Shown: piece after piece, positions 51,270 through 59,878 of the stretch | How positions within the stretch are numbered: the stretch's first letter is position 1 | How the letters are laid out: the number at the start of each line of letters is the position of its first letter | Source: Zobellella endophytica | Lineage (GTDB): Bacteria; Pseudomonadota; Gammaproteobacteria; Enterobacterales; Aeromonadaceae | NCBI RefSeq assembly: GCF_003012775.1 | Contig: NZ_PXYG01000007.1 | Coordinates: forward strand, 153,861 to 217,860 | DNA length: 64,000 nt | Direction: 5' to 3' | The notes under the pieces: generated by a model | Seen by the model: the letters and a program-made list of their open reading frames with translations, nothing else | The model's database searches: none | Told to the model about the DNA's origin: nothing | Translations under genes and position numbers: made by a program

Positions 51270-52690
51270 CCTGTCGTGGTCTGCTCCACCAGGGCCGGCC
51301 AGCGCCAGCCCCGTCCGTTTGCTCGTTCATAGTCCGCCGCCAGTTGCAGCAGCTGCGCGTCCTGGCCGAAAGCGCCCACCAGCTGGAAGCCGATGGGCAG
51401 GCCGCCCGCCGAGGGCGGCGCCGGCAGGTTGATGGCCGGGTGCCCGCAGGCGTTGACCCAGCCGGTGTAGATGGCGTGGCCCCGCGGTCCCACCGCCTGG
51501 CCGGCGATCTCCGGCGGATACGCCTGCGCCGCCGGCCAGGGCAGTGCCGCCGCCGAGGGGGTGATGATGATGTCCACCGCCTCGAAGGCCCGGCTCACCC
51601 GCTCCCGGAAACGGCGGATGCCCTCCCAGCCGCCCAGGTAGTCCGCCGCCGGCAGCTGCCGTCCCTGCGCGGCCAGGGCCCGGAAGCGCTCGGCGGCCAC
51701 CGGCTCGGCTTGTGGCAAGGCGGCGAAGATGGCCGCCACCGCCGCCGCTCCCATCATCGGCCAGAAGCGGTCCACCGCCTCCAGGCCGAAGGGCAGCGCG
51801 CCCCGGGTCACCCGGTGGCCCAGCCCTTCCAGCACCGCCACCGCCCGCTCGACGCTCTCCGCTATCTCCGGATCCAACGGTTGCTCGCCGAAGCGCGGTA
51901 CGTAAAGGATCCGCAGCGGCCCGGCGCTGGTCGCCGGCCGGGCCCACAGGGAGCCCTGATCCCGCCGGTCGGGACCTTCGATGACGCGGTACAGCGCCTC
52001 GGCGTCCGCCGCGGTGCGCGCCAGCGGGCCCACCACCTCGAAGTCCAGCATCACCTGGGGCAGGCTGCCGGCCCGGGCCACGGCGCCGATGGAGGGCTTG
52101 AGCCCCACCAGGCCGGTGTGGGATGCCGGCCGGCGGATGGAGCCGCCGCCATCGGTGCCCAGCGCCAGCGGGCAGAGCCCCGCCGCCACCGCCGCCACCG
52201 CGCCGCCGCTGGAGCCGCCCGGGGTCAGCGCCGGGTTCCAGGGGTTGCGGGTCACCCCGAACAGGGCGTTGTCGGTATAGCCCTCCAGGGTGAACTCGGG
52301 CACGTTGGTCTTGCCCAGGATCACCAGCCCCGCCGCCCGGCAGCGGGCCACCGCCAGTTCGTCCTCCTCGGCAATCCGGCCCGCCAGCGCCCGGTTGCCC
52401 CAGGTGGTGGCCAGGCCCTCGACGTTGAGGTGGTCCTTGACCGTGAGCGGCACCCCGTCGAGCGGGCTGAGGGGGTTGCCCTCGGCCCAGCGTGCGGTGG
52501 CGGCGGCGGCGTCTTCCCTGGCGGTCGGGTTTATCGTGATCAGGGCATTGAGTTTCGGATTAAGCCGGGCGATGCGTTCGCCCAGCGCCTCGACCACCGC
52601 CAGCGGGGTCAGGGTGCCGGCGGCGTAGGCCGCCGCCAGCTCCAGGGCGCCCAGGCGCCAGCTCTGGGTTACATCATGTTGGGCAGCCAT
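51266..52690 (-). CDS. Amidase signature enzyme
   Basis: 474 aa. Ser-cisSer-Lys triad: Lys in PLTVKDHLNVEG (about 86), Ser in TPGGSSGGAVAAVAAGLCPLALGTDGGGSIRRPA in parts (about 160-185). Hydrolyses a linear amide or carbamoyl group, a logical step after ring opening by the dihydropyrimidinase of this operon. The start at MAAQHDV lies inside the TRAP permease 3' end (22-bp overlap), so it is coupled to transport. Confidence 0.88.
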   Translation of the reverse strand: MAAQHDVTQSWRLGALELAAAYAAGTLTPLAVVEALGERIARLNPKLNALITINPTAREDAAAATARWAEGNPLSPLDGVPLTVKDHLNVEGLATTWGNRALAGRIAEEDELAVARCRAAGLVILGKTNVPEFTLEGYTDNALFGVTRNPWNPALTPGGSSGGAVAAVAAGLCPLALGTDGGGSIRRPASHTGLVGLKPSIGAVARAGSLPQVMLDFEVVGPLARTAADAEALYRVIEGPDRRDQGSLWARPATSAGPLRILYVPRFGEQPLDPEIAESVERAVAVLEGLGHRVTRGALPFGLEAVDRFWPMMGAAAVAAIFAALPQAEPVAAERFRALAAQGRQLPAADYLGGWEGIRRFRERVSRAFEAVDIIITPSAAALPWPAAQAYPPEIAGQAVGPRGHAIYTGWVNACGHPAINLPAPPSAGGLPIGFQLVGAFGQDAQLLQLAADYERANGRGWRWPALVEQTTTG

Positions 52691-53958
52691 AGGGCGATCT
52701 CCGGGAACATCATCAGGCTCAGGGTGAACAGCATCATGATCAGGATAAAGGGCACCACTCCCCACATCACGTCGCTGATGTTACCGCCGTCCTTGCGCAC
52801 GCTCTGCACCACGAACAGGTTCATGCCCACCGGCGGGGTGATCAGCGCCAGCTCGCACATCAGCACCACGAACACCCCGTACCAGATGGGATCCACGCCC
52901 AGGGCGGTGACGATGGGATAGGTGATGGGAATGGTCAGCACCTGCATCGACAGCACGTCCATGAACATGCCGAGCGCCAGGTAGAACAGGATCAGCAGCA
53001 GCAGCAGGCCGGTGGCGCTGAGCCCGAAGGAGGTGACCCAGGCGGTCAGCTCGTCCACCACCCCGGTGAGGCTGATGGTCAGGTTGAGCACGAAGGCGGC
53101 GGTGATGATCAGCAGTATCATGCCGGTGATGCGCGCGGTCTGCACGAAGCACTCCTGCAGGAAGGCGAGCGACAGCCGGCCCGAGCGCCAGGCGAAGTAG
53201 AGCGCCGTCATCACCCCCAGTGCGGCGGACTCGGTGGCGGTGGCCAGGCCGGTGTAGATGCTGCCCATGACGATGCCGAACACCACCGCCGGCGGGATCA
53301 GGTGGCGTGAGAGCCTGAGCTTCTCGGCCAGGGGCAGCCGTTCTTCCCGCACGCTGTTGCTGCCCATGTTGGCGAAGCCGATATAGACCATGAACAGCAG
53401 GCTGAGCAGGATGCCGGGCACCAACCCCGCCATAAACAACTTGCCGATGGAGTTGTTGGTGAGCGAGCCGTAGATCAGCATGTTGACGCTGGGCGGGATC
53501 AGTATGCCCAGGGTACCGCCGGCGGCCAGGCTGCCGAGCGACTGGCGCATGGAATAGTTGCGCTCCTTCAGCGAAGGCAGGGCGACGGTGCCGATGGTGG
53601 CGGCGGTGGCCACCGAGGAGCCGGAGGTGGCGGCGAACAGGGCGCAGGAGCCGATGTTGGTGTGCAGCAGCCCCCCGGGCAGGCGGCCCAGCCAGGCGGC
53701 CATGGCCAGGAACATCTTGTCGGCGATGCCGCTGCGCAGCAGCAGCTCGCCGAGCAGGATGAACAGCGGGATGGCGGTGAGCAGGGCCTCGTTGTGCACG
53801 CTCCACACCACGGCGCCGATGGAGTCGATAAAGGCACCGCCGAACACCATCAGGCCGCCGATCACCCCGATCAGGGCCATGGCCACGGCGATGGGCAGGC
53901 CCAGCAGCAGCATGCCGAGCATGGCGAAAAAGCCGATAAATACGGTGGTGACGCTCAT
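52669..53958 (-). CDS. TRAP large permease, cyclic-amide cluster
   Basis: 429-aa DctM-type subunit: PLFILLGELLLRSGIADKMFLAMAAWLGRLPGGL in parts, SSVATAATIGTVALPSL, GILIPPSVNMLIYG, TPPVGMNLFVV. About 12 helices. Its ATG overlaps the small permease stop (ATGA). Confidence 0.93.
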   Translation of the reverse strand: MSVTTVFIGFFAMLGMLLLGLPIAVAMALIGVIGGLMVFGGAFIDSIGAVVWSVHNEALLTAIPLFILLGELLLRSGIADKMFLAMAAWLGRLPGGLLHTNIGSCALFAATSGSSVATAATIGTVALPSLKERNYSMRQSLGSLAAGGTLGILIPPSVNMLIYGSLTNNSIGKLFMAGLVPGILLSLLFMVYIGFANMGSNSVREERLPLAEKLRLSRHLIPPAVVFGIVMGSIYTGLATATESAALGVMTALYFAWRSGRLSLAFLQECFVQTARITGMILLIITAAFVLNLTISLTGVVDELTAWVTSFGLSATGLLLLLILFYLALGMFMDVLSMQVLTIPITYPIVTALGVDPIWYGVFVVLMCELALITPPVGMNLFVVQSVRKDGGNISDVMWGVVPFILIMMLFTLSLMMFPEIALWLPNMM

Positions 53959-54563
53959 TTTACTCCCTCCCCGGCCAATACCGGTGTCATGCCGTCATCG
54001 GCCTGTTGCTGGCGCTGGGCGAAGTCGTCCAGCTCGGCCTTGAGCTCTTCACTCACGCCCTTGGGATTGAACTCCCGGTTGAGCGCCGGCGCGTCGCCCC
54101 TGGCCAGCAGCCAGCTGGCGCGCAGGCCGTAGCCTAGGGCCACCAGGGCGAACACCGAAAGCCCCGCTATCCACACTCCCTGGGGGTAGATCAGCGGCGT
54201 GGCCCAGGGGGTCTGGGAGGTGCTGCCGTAGTCCAGGGTCTCGCGCACCACGCTCAGGCACACCCAGGCCATGAACAGCCCCAGGCCGCTCATGAACAGG
54301 GCCGACAGCCAGTTGAGCAGGCTCTGCAACCCCGCCGGCAACCGTTCGTGGAAGATGTCGATGCGCATGTGCGCCCGCCCGAACAGGGCGATGGTAAAGG
54401 CCAGGGTGGCGCCCACCGCCAGCGCATAGCCACTGAGTTCGTCCACCCCCTGCAGCGATACCTTGAAAAATTTGCGCAGCAGGGTTTCCACCGCGATCAG
54501 CATCGACAGCAGCAGAAAGACACCGCCGAACACCAGGCTGGCCAGTTGCTCGATTCGCTTCAT
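53955..54563 (-). CDS. TRAP small permease, cyclic-amide cluster
   Basis: 202 aa. DctQ family: four helices with LLRKFFKVSLQGVDELSGYALAVGATLAFTIALFGRAHMRIDIFHERLP in parts. The start MKRIEQLAS follows GAGAGG; a longer in-frame start is less likely. A hydrophilic C-terminal extension of about 40 residues is longer than usual. Confidence 0.92.
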   Translation of the reverse strand: MKRIEQLASLVFGGVFLLLSMLIAVETLLRKFFKVSLQGVDELSGYALAVGATLAFTIALFGRAHMRIDIFHERLPAGLQSLLNWLSALFMSGLGLFMAWVCLSVVRETLDYGSTSQTPWATPLIYPQGVWIAGLSVFALVALGYGLRASWLLARGDAPALNREFNPKGVSEELKAELDDFAQRQQQADDGMTPVLAGEGVK

Positions 54564-54617
54564 TTCAACCTCTCCTTGTAGCGACGCGGGCGGGACCACC
54601 CCGCCCGCGCCGGGACA

Positions 54618-55652
54618 TTACAGCCCGGCGATATCCGCCAGATCCCGCTGCCAGTTGGCGGCACAGTCGGGGTTGGTTTTATTGCACTGCTCGGCCCAGG
54701 TGGGGTAGGACACGGATTGCACCGTGCTGGCCAGGGTGGCCAGATCCGCCTCGCTCACCGGTACGTCCACCAGGTCGTACTGGGTGCCGGTGGTGCAGGG
54801 CTCGGCGCCCACGTTGCAGCGGCTGGCGTCCAGGAACAGCTCTTCCGAATAGCTCCAGATGTCCTCGTTCAGCTCGTCGAAGGCCGCCTGCAGCCGCTGC
54901 TGCTGCTCCGGGGTCAGCTTGTTCCAGGTCTTGAGGTTGATGCCGTAGCCGTTCAGCGCCAGCTGGAAGCCGAGCGGCAGCATATGGGTGGTCACCTCGG
55001 GCCAGCCGGCGGAGTTGGCGGAGCTCGGGCCGGTGATGGCGCATTCGATCATGCCGAGCGCCAGGCTCTGGTGCACGTCGCCGAAGGCCACCGGCACCGG
55101 CACCCCGCCCACCGATTCCACGAACTGGGCCAGGTTCTGGTCATAGACCCGCACCTTGAGCCCCTTGACGTCCGCCAGGCTGTTGATGGGGTGCTTGCAG
55201 AACAACACCTGGGGCCCGAAGGGCCAGACCGCCAGCAGCTTGGTGTTGAACCGCTCCTGCAAGCGCTGGTCCACCGTGTCCTGGTAGGCTTCCACCACCC
55301 GCCGGCCCTGCTGGAAGTCCGGGTTCAGGCCCACCAGATCCAGGCCGAGGATGGTCGGCTCGTCCCGGGAAACCTGGGACATGCGCAATGAAATCAGATC
55401 GAACAGGCCGGATTTCAGCACCCGCAGCTGCTCCACGTCCTTGATGCCGGTGGTGTCCAGCGGCTTGTAGTTGATGCTGAGCGGCAGCCCGGTCTTTTCC
55501 GCCAGGGTCTCGAAGAAGGGTTGCTCCTTGTTCTTCTGGATAAGGCCGGTGGCCAGGGGCTGGCCGATCACCTTGAGGTTGATGGTTTCGGCCAGGGCCG
55601 GGGTGCCGGCGAGGGTGGTGCCGAGCAGGGTGGCTAACAGTAACTTTCTCAT
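54618..55652 (-). CDS. TRAP solute receptor (DctP family), cyclic-amide cluster
   Basis: 344 aa. Signal peptide MRKLLLATLLGTTLAGTPALA, then the DctP fold (KEQPFFETLAEKTGLPLSINYKPLD, LADVKGLKVRVYDQNLAQFVESVGGVPVPVAFGDVHQSLALGMIECAITGP in parts). Four Cys near the C-terminus (DASRCNVGAEPCTTG, WAEQCNKTNPDCAAN) could form disulfides, which is unusual for DctP. A longer open frame continues upstream into the aminotransferase region, but AGGAAGGAG precedes this ATG. Confidence 0.92.
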   Translation of the reverse strand: MRKLLLATLLGTTLAGTPALAETINLKVIGQPLATGLIQKNKEQPFFETLAEKTGLPLSINYKPLDTTGIKDVEQLRVLKSGLFDLISLRMSQVSRDEPTILGLDLVGLNPDFQQGRRVVEAYQDTVDQRLQERFNTKLLAVWPFGPQVLFCKHPINSLADVKGLKVRVYDQNLAQFVESVGGVPVPVAFGDVHQSLALGMIECAITGPSSANSAGWPEVTTHMLPLGFQLALNGYGINLKTWNKLTPEQQQRLQAAFDELNEDIWSYSEELFLDASRCNVGAEPCTTGTQYDLVDVPVSEADLATLASTVQSVSYPTWAEQCNKTNPDCAANWQRDLADIAGL

Positions 55653-55726
55653 CGTGAGGTACTCCTTCCTTGAACATGCGGATTGCATCCGGGGTGGCCC
55701 GCCCGGGGCGGACCACCGAAACGGGC

Positions 55727-56893
55727 TCAGCGGTCGGCGAGGAAACGCATGGCTTCCTGCACGCCGCCGGGCCGGTGCGGCACGCCGGCACAGGCCAGCC
55801 CCATCTCCACCCCGGCCAGGGTGCCGAGCAGGGTGAGATCGTTGATGGCGCCCAGGTGGCCGATGCGGAACACCCGGCCCTTGAGCTTGCCGAGGCCGGC
55901 GCCGAGCGACATGTCGAACCGCTCCAGGATCAGCCGGCGCAACCGGTCGGCGTCGTGGCCCTCGGGCAGCAGCACCGTGGTCAGCACCGGGCTGTGCTCG
56001 GCCGGGTTGAGGCAGAGCACCTCCAGGCCCCAGGCCTGCACCGCCCGGCGGGTGGCCTCGGCATGGCGCTGGTGGCGGGCGAAGACGTGGTCCAGCCCCT
56101 CCACCTCCAGCATATGGATGGCTTCCTTCAGGCCGTACAGCAGGTTGGTGGCCGGGGTGTAGGGGAAGTAGCCGGTGGCGTTGCTGGCCAGCATGGCGCT
56201 CCAGTCCCAGTAGGACCTGGGCAGCCGGGCCTGTTTGGCGCGCGCCAGGGCCTTGTCGCTCAGGGCGTTGAAGCTGATGCCCGGCGGCAGCATCAGGCCT
56301 TTCTGGGAGCCGGAAATGGTGACATCCACCCCCCATTCGTCGTGGCGGTAATCCGCCGAGGCCAGGCCTGAGATGGTGTCCACCATGAACAGCGCCGGAT
56401 GGCCGGCCTCGTCGATGGCCCGGCGAATGTCGCCGATGCGGCTGGTCACCCCGGTGGAGGTTTCGTTGTGCACCACGCACACCGCCTGGATCTGGTGGCC
56501 GTCATCCCGGCGCAGGCGCTCGGCGATGGCCTGCGGATCGGCGCCGTGGCGCCAGTCGCCGGGGATGAACTCCACCTCCAGCCCGAGCTTGCCGGCCAGC
56601 TCGTGCCAGAGGGTGGCGAACTGGCCGGTTTCGCACATCAGCACCCGGTCGCCGGGGCTCAGGGTGTTGACCAGCGCCGCCTCCCAGGCCCCGGTGCCGG
56701 AGGCGGGATAGATCACCACCGGGCTCTCGGTCTTGAAGATGCGCTTGATGCCCGCCAGCACCGCCTGGCCCAGTTCGGCGAACTCGGGCCCCCGGTGGTC
56801 GATCACCGGGTTGTCCATGGCGCGCAGTATCCGGTCCGGTACCGGTGAGGGCCCGGGGATCTGCAGAAAGTGACGCCCGCTCTTGTATGACAT
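55727..56893 (-). CDS. Serine/alanine-glyoxylate aminotransferase (SgaA-like)
   Basis: 388-aa class V PLP aminotransferase. FLQIPGPSPVPDRILRAMDNP, the PLP-binding SGTGAWEAAL, VVHNETSTGVTS, VDTISGLASADYRHDEWGVDVTISGSQKGLM with the Schiff-base Lys (about 198), ANATGYFPYTPATNLLYGL and FRIGHLG. It closely resembles methylotroph serine-glyoxylate aminotransferase. In this operon it may transaminate an amine or glyoxylate formed from the ring-opened substrate; ureidoglycine-glyoxylate transaminase is an alternative. Confidence 0.87.
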   Translation of the reverse strand: MSYKSGRHFLQIPGPSPVPDRILRAMDNPVIDHRGPEFAELGQAVLAGIKRIFKTESPVVIYPASGTGAWEAALVNTLSPGDRVLMCETGQFATLWHELAGKLGLEVEFIPGDWRHGADPQAIAERLRRDDGHQIQAVCVVHNETSTGVTSRIGDIRRAIDEAGHPALFMVDTISGLASADYRHDEWGVDVTISGSQKGLMLPPGISFNALSDKALARAKQARLPRSYWDWSAMLASNATGYFPYTPATNLLYGLKEAIHMLEVEGLDHVFARHQRHAEATRRAVQAWGLEVLCLNPAEHSPVLTTVLLPEGHDADRLRRLILERFDMSLGAGLGKLKGRVFRIGHLGAINDLTLLGTLAGVEMGLACAGVPHRPGGVQEAMRFLADR

Positions 56894-56973
56894 GTCTCAC
56901 TCCTTGAACTGCCTTGATGATGGAGGCAGGGCCTCCGGTAAGGGCCCGCGGGCCCTAAATACTCCGTATCCGT

Positions 56974-58395
56974 TCAGTAACGCACCTTGGGCTTGGCCAT
57001 CTCCGGCTTGCCGCAGGGCAGGAAGCGGCCCTGGCCGGCCTGGCCCAGCACCTCGCCGTCCCGCCACACCACCCTGCCCCGGCTCAGGGTCAGCACCGGC
57101 CAGCCGGTGACAGTGCGGCCCTCGTAGGGGGTGTAATCCACGTCATGGTGCAGCAGCTCGTTGCGGATGGTGACCTGCCGGTTCGGGTCCCAGAGCGCGA
57201 TGTCCGCGTCCGCGCCCACCGCTATGCTGCCCTTCTGCGGATAGAGGCCGTACAGCTTGGCCGGGTTGGTGGCGGTCAGCTCCACGAAGCGGTTGAGGCT
57301 GATGCGGCCCTTGTTCACCCCTTCCGAGAACAGCAGCGGCAACCGGGTTTCCAGCCCGGGGATACCATTGGGGATATAGGGAAAGGCGACTTCCTCGCCG
57401 TTCGGCTTCTTGCCCTGGGGATCGTCGTAGCGAAAGGGAGCGTGATCCGAGGAGAAGATGGTGAACAGGCCGTCTTCCAGCCCGTCCCAGATCACCTGCT
57501 GGTTGGCCTGGTCCCGGGGCGGCGGGCTGCACACGCATTTGGCGCCCTCGTAGCCGTCCAGCCCCAGATCCTCGGCGGTGAGGAACAGGTACTGGGGGCA
57601 GGTTTCCGCATAGATGCTGATGCCGTGGCTGCGCGCCCAGCGGATCTGCTCCACCGCCTCGGCGCCGGACACGTGCACGATCAGGATGGGCACGTCCACC
57701 AGCTCGGACAGGGCGATGGCCCTGTGGGTAGCCTCCCGCTCCACCAGCATGGGCCGGGCGGCGGCATGGAAGCGCGGCGCCCTGTGGCCGGCATCCAGCA
57801 GGCGCCGGGTCAGCCAGCTGATGCAGTCGGCGTTTTCCGCATGGATCATCGCCATGGCGCCCTCGGCCCGGGCCACCGCCAGCACGTCCAGGATCTGGCC
57901 GTCGTTGAGCTTGAGGTCGTCGTAGGTCATGTAGATCTTGAACGAGGTGCAGCCCTGGCGGATCAGTTCCGGCAGCTCTTCCTTCAGCACCGTCTCGGTG
58001 GGGTCGCTCACGATCAGGTGGAAGGCGTAGTCGATCACCGCCTTGCCCTCGGCCCGGCGGTGGTAGTCTGCCACCGCCGCCTTCAGCGACTGGCCCTTCT
58101 CCTGGGCGGCGAAGGGCATCACCGTGGTGGTGCCGCCGCAGGCGGCGGAGCGGGTGCCGGTGAAAAAGTCGTCCGCCATGCGCAGGCCGTCCGGCATCGG
58201 CTGGTCCAGGTGGCAGTGGCCATCGACCCCGCCCGGCAGCACCAGCAGGCCGCTGGCATCCAGCTCTTCCCGCCCCGGCGCCAGGTTCAGGCCCATGGCC
58301 ACGATGCGGCCGTCGCGGATCCCCAGATCACAGTCGGTGATATCGGCCGCGGTGGCGATGCGGCCATGGCGGATCACCAGATCAAACTCGGACAT
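56974..58395 (-). CDS. hydA: Dihydropyrimidinase / D-hydantoinase
   Basis: 473-aa cyclic amidohydrolase. Zinc ligands His60 and His62 (GGVDGHCHLDQPM), carboxylated Lys153 (CTSFKIYMTYDD), further His in LIVHVSGAEAVEQIRWA and FSSDHAPFRYDD. Opens hydantoin, dihydropyrimidine or related cyclic imide rings. GGAAGGAG precedes the ATG at 58395. First gene of the operon; a motif shared with the other GntR targets lies 42-60 bp upstream of its start. Confidence 0.9.
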   Translation of the reverse strand: MSEFDLVIRHGRIATAADITDCDLGIRDGRIVAMGLNLAPGREELDASGLLVLPGGVDGHCHLDQPMPDGLRMADDFFTGTRSAACGGTTTVMPFAAQEKGQSLKAAVADYHRRAEGKAVIDYAFHLIVSDPTETVLKEELPELIRQGCTSFKIYMTYDDLKLNDGQILDVLAVARAEGAMAMIHAENADCISWLTRRLLDAGHRAPRFHAAARPMLVEREATHRAIALSELVDVPILIVHVSGAEAVEQIRWARSHGISIYAETCPQYLFLTAEDLGLDGYEGAKCVCSPPPRDQANQQVIWDGLEDGLFTIFSSDHAPFRYDDPQGKKPNGEEVAFPYIPNGIPGLETRLPLLFSEGVNKGRISLNRFVELTATNPAKLYGLYPQKGSIAVGADADIALWDPNRQVTIRNELLHHDVDYTPYEGRTVTGWPVLTLSRGRVVWRDGEVLGQAGQGRFLPCGKPEMAKPKVRY

Positions 58396-58436
58396 GACTC
58401 CTTCCTCCCTGTCGGTGTATTGCTGCATGAATCTTT

Positions 58437-58455
58437 AATTCATAATTATGTATGC
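58437..58455 (-). promoter_or_regulatory. Candidate GntR site B (upstream of hydA)
   Basis: AATTCATAATTATGTATGC, 42 bp before the hydA ATG. It matches 17 of 19 positions of site A (AATTCATAATTATATATAC, 63526-63544), which lies 43 bp before the first gene of the other TRAP operon. Confidence 0.65.
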
Positions 58456-58713
58456 GTAATTAATCATCCATGTGCACCGTATTCAAATCCCGGGAGAAGT
58501 TAATGTGAAGAAGATCTCAAAATGTAAAAATTAAGTTAAATATGGTGATGGGACGGCAGGGCTGGCATAACGGCCAATGGGATCAAAAGGAGATGAAGGA
58601 GGGAAAAACGCCGGCCCGGCGGGAGCGCCAGAGGGGCCATATCACTTAACAATCAGGCCGCCCCATTATCCCTTCGGTCGGAAGTGTTGTTGACTGCCGG
58701 CGGAGTACAGGCT

Positions 58714-58820
58714 GTCGGCCAAAGGGCACTACTCCGCCGACACGCTATGAATACCTCCCTGTACGCTCTCTGTTTCATCCCTGAAACAGAAGGTCGGCTG
58801 AGCAGCGTCCTTTGTCCTCC
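58714..58820. repeat. Structured dispersed repeat, copy B
   Basis: About 107 bp, beginning GTCGGCCAAAGGGCA and ending CCTTTGTCCTCC, colinear with 12466-12573. The inner hairpin keeps the loop TCCC, but its stem is CTGTTTCA/TGAAACAG (58770-58777/58782-58789) instead of CACCTGCCA/TGGCAGGTG: both arms changed together. Confidence 0.75.
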
Positions 58821-59013
58821 CTATCACTCCAGTGTCGCCTGCTGGCCCCCCTTCAGGTGGCGCCGGGGCTTGAAAGAGGCAACAGGGCTGGTCTCTTCTC
58901 TTTGCCAGCGTTCAAACGGATCGCTATTCCAGGGCGACGGCAGGTGAGGCAGTGTGGGAGAAGGGGGAAAAACGGAATGCTCAGGGTCCGGCCACAGACC
59001 CTGTGCGCGGTAC

Positions 59014-59712
59014 TCAGCCGAGCCGTTGCTGCTTGTCTTCCAGCTCCCTGACCAGCAGATCGCCGGTATGCATCACGTGCTCGGCCAGGATGCGGCCAGC
59101 CCGCTCGCCGTCCCGCGCCTGCAATGCCTCCAGCAGGGCCCGGTGCTCGGCCACCGATTCTTCCCAGCGGTGATGAAAGCCGATGGCCAGGTAGCGGCCA
59201 CGGCTGACCCGGTTCATCAGCTGGTGGTGCAGCTGGGTCAGGGTCTCGTTGCCGGCCAGCTCGATGATCAGCCGGTGGATATGCTGGTTGATCTCGAAAT
59301 ACTGGTGCTTGTCCTGCTCCTGGTGGTATTGCTCCAGCTTGTCCTGCAGCTGCCCCAGCCGGGTCAGCTCCGCTTCGGTCGCCCGCAGGGCGGCCAGCTC
59401 GGCGGCCCGGCGCTCCAGGGAGCAGATCACTTCAAAATGTTCGCGGATTTCCTCGGGGGTGATGGTCGACACCCGGGCGCCCCGGTTCGGCTCTATGGTG
59501 ACCATGCCTTCCGAGTTGAGCACCTTCAGCGCCTCCCGCAGGGGGGTACGGGAAATATCCAGCTGCTTGCACAGCGCCGGCTCGTTGATGCGCTCCCCTT
59601 CCTTGAGCTCGCCCTCGATAATCATGGTGCGGACGCAATCGGCCACCTCTTCGTGCAGCGAACGACGACGCAGAGAGTTTCTCCCCAGGGTATTGATTGC
59701 TGTAGCCATCAT
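59014..59712 (-). CDS. GntR family regulator (FCD subgroup)
   Basis: 232 aa. Winged helix about 20-85 (LHEEVADCVRTMIIEGELKEGERINEPALCKQLDISRTPLREALKVLNSEGMVTIEPNRGARVS in parts) and an all-helical FCD ligand domain about 95-225 with metal-type residues (FEINQHIHRLIIELAGN, EHRALLEALQARDGERAGRILAEHV in parts). Two adjacent ATGs follow AGGAG; the first is used here. It lies between two TRAP operons that share a motif also found upstream of this gene, so it probably represses both and itself, relieved by a carboxylate. Confidence 0.9.
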   Translation of the reverse strand: MMATAINTLGRNSLRRRSLHEEVADCVRTMIIEGELKEGERINEPALCKQLDISRTPLREALKVLNSEGMVTIEPNRGARVSTITPEEIREHFEVICSLERRAAELAALRATEAELTRLGQLQDKLEQYHQEQDKHQYFEINQHIHRLIIELAGNETLTQLHHQLMNRVSRGRYLAIGFHHRWEESVAEHRALLEALQARDGERAGRILAEHVMHTGDLLVRELEDKQQRLG

Positions 59713-59832
59713 CGTGCTCCTGTTGTTATTGCTTTGTAGGCCGCTTACCTTAATCTGTTGCCGGTAAAAGCGATACGTCCGGACCCCGCAAGGGTGATCC
59801 CGGTCTTGTCCGCCCCGGCCTGCCAGCGTGAA

Positions 59833-59853
59833 AGCCCCGGACCGGCCGGGGCT
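59833..59853 (-). terminator. Terminator of the second TRAP operon
   Basis: AGCCCCGG (59833-59840) with CCGGGGCT (59846-59853), loop of 5, followed on the minus strand by TTTC. It separates the decarboxylase-like gene from gntR. Confidence 0.6.
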
Positions 59854-59861
59854 CTGCATTA

Positions 59862-59878
59862 CATAATATATAATTATG
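59862..59878. promoter_or_regulatory. Candidate GntR site C (upstream of gntR)
   Basis: CATAATATATAATTATG has perfect 6-bp arms. On the minus strand it reads CATAATTATATAT..., sharing 13 bases with site A. It overlaps the stop codon of the decarboxylase-like gene and lies about 150 bp before gntR, so it may serve autoregulation. Confidence 0.55.

Larger units (their letters stand above)
58396..59013. other. Intergenic region: hydA promoter and dispersed repeat
   Basis: 618 bp without a convincing gene. The left end holds the AT-rich candidate GntR site (58437-58455). The middle (58714-58820) holds the second copy of the structured repeat. Short frames on the plus strand are random in this GC-rich DNA. 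Confidence 0.5.

Noticed and set aside
54618..56480. 620-codon minus-strand frame as a fusion of an upstream domain with the TRAP receptor
   Set aside because: The upstream part is out-of-frame reading of the aminotransferase gene. A ribosome site and a signal peptide mark the receptor start at 55652.
58684..59173. Short plus-strand frames around the dispersed repeat
   Set aside because: They translate the repeat and the antisense of gntR; no ribosome sites or recognisable domains.
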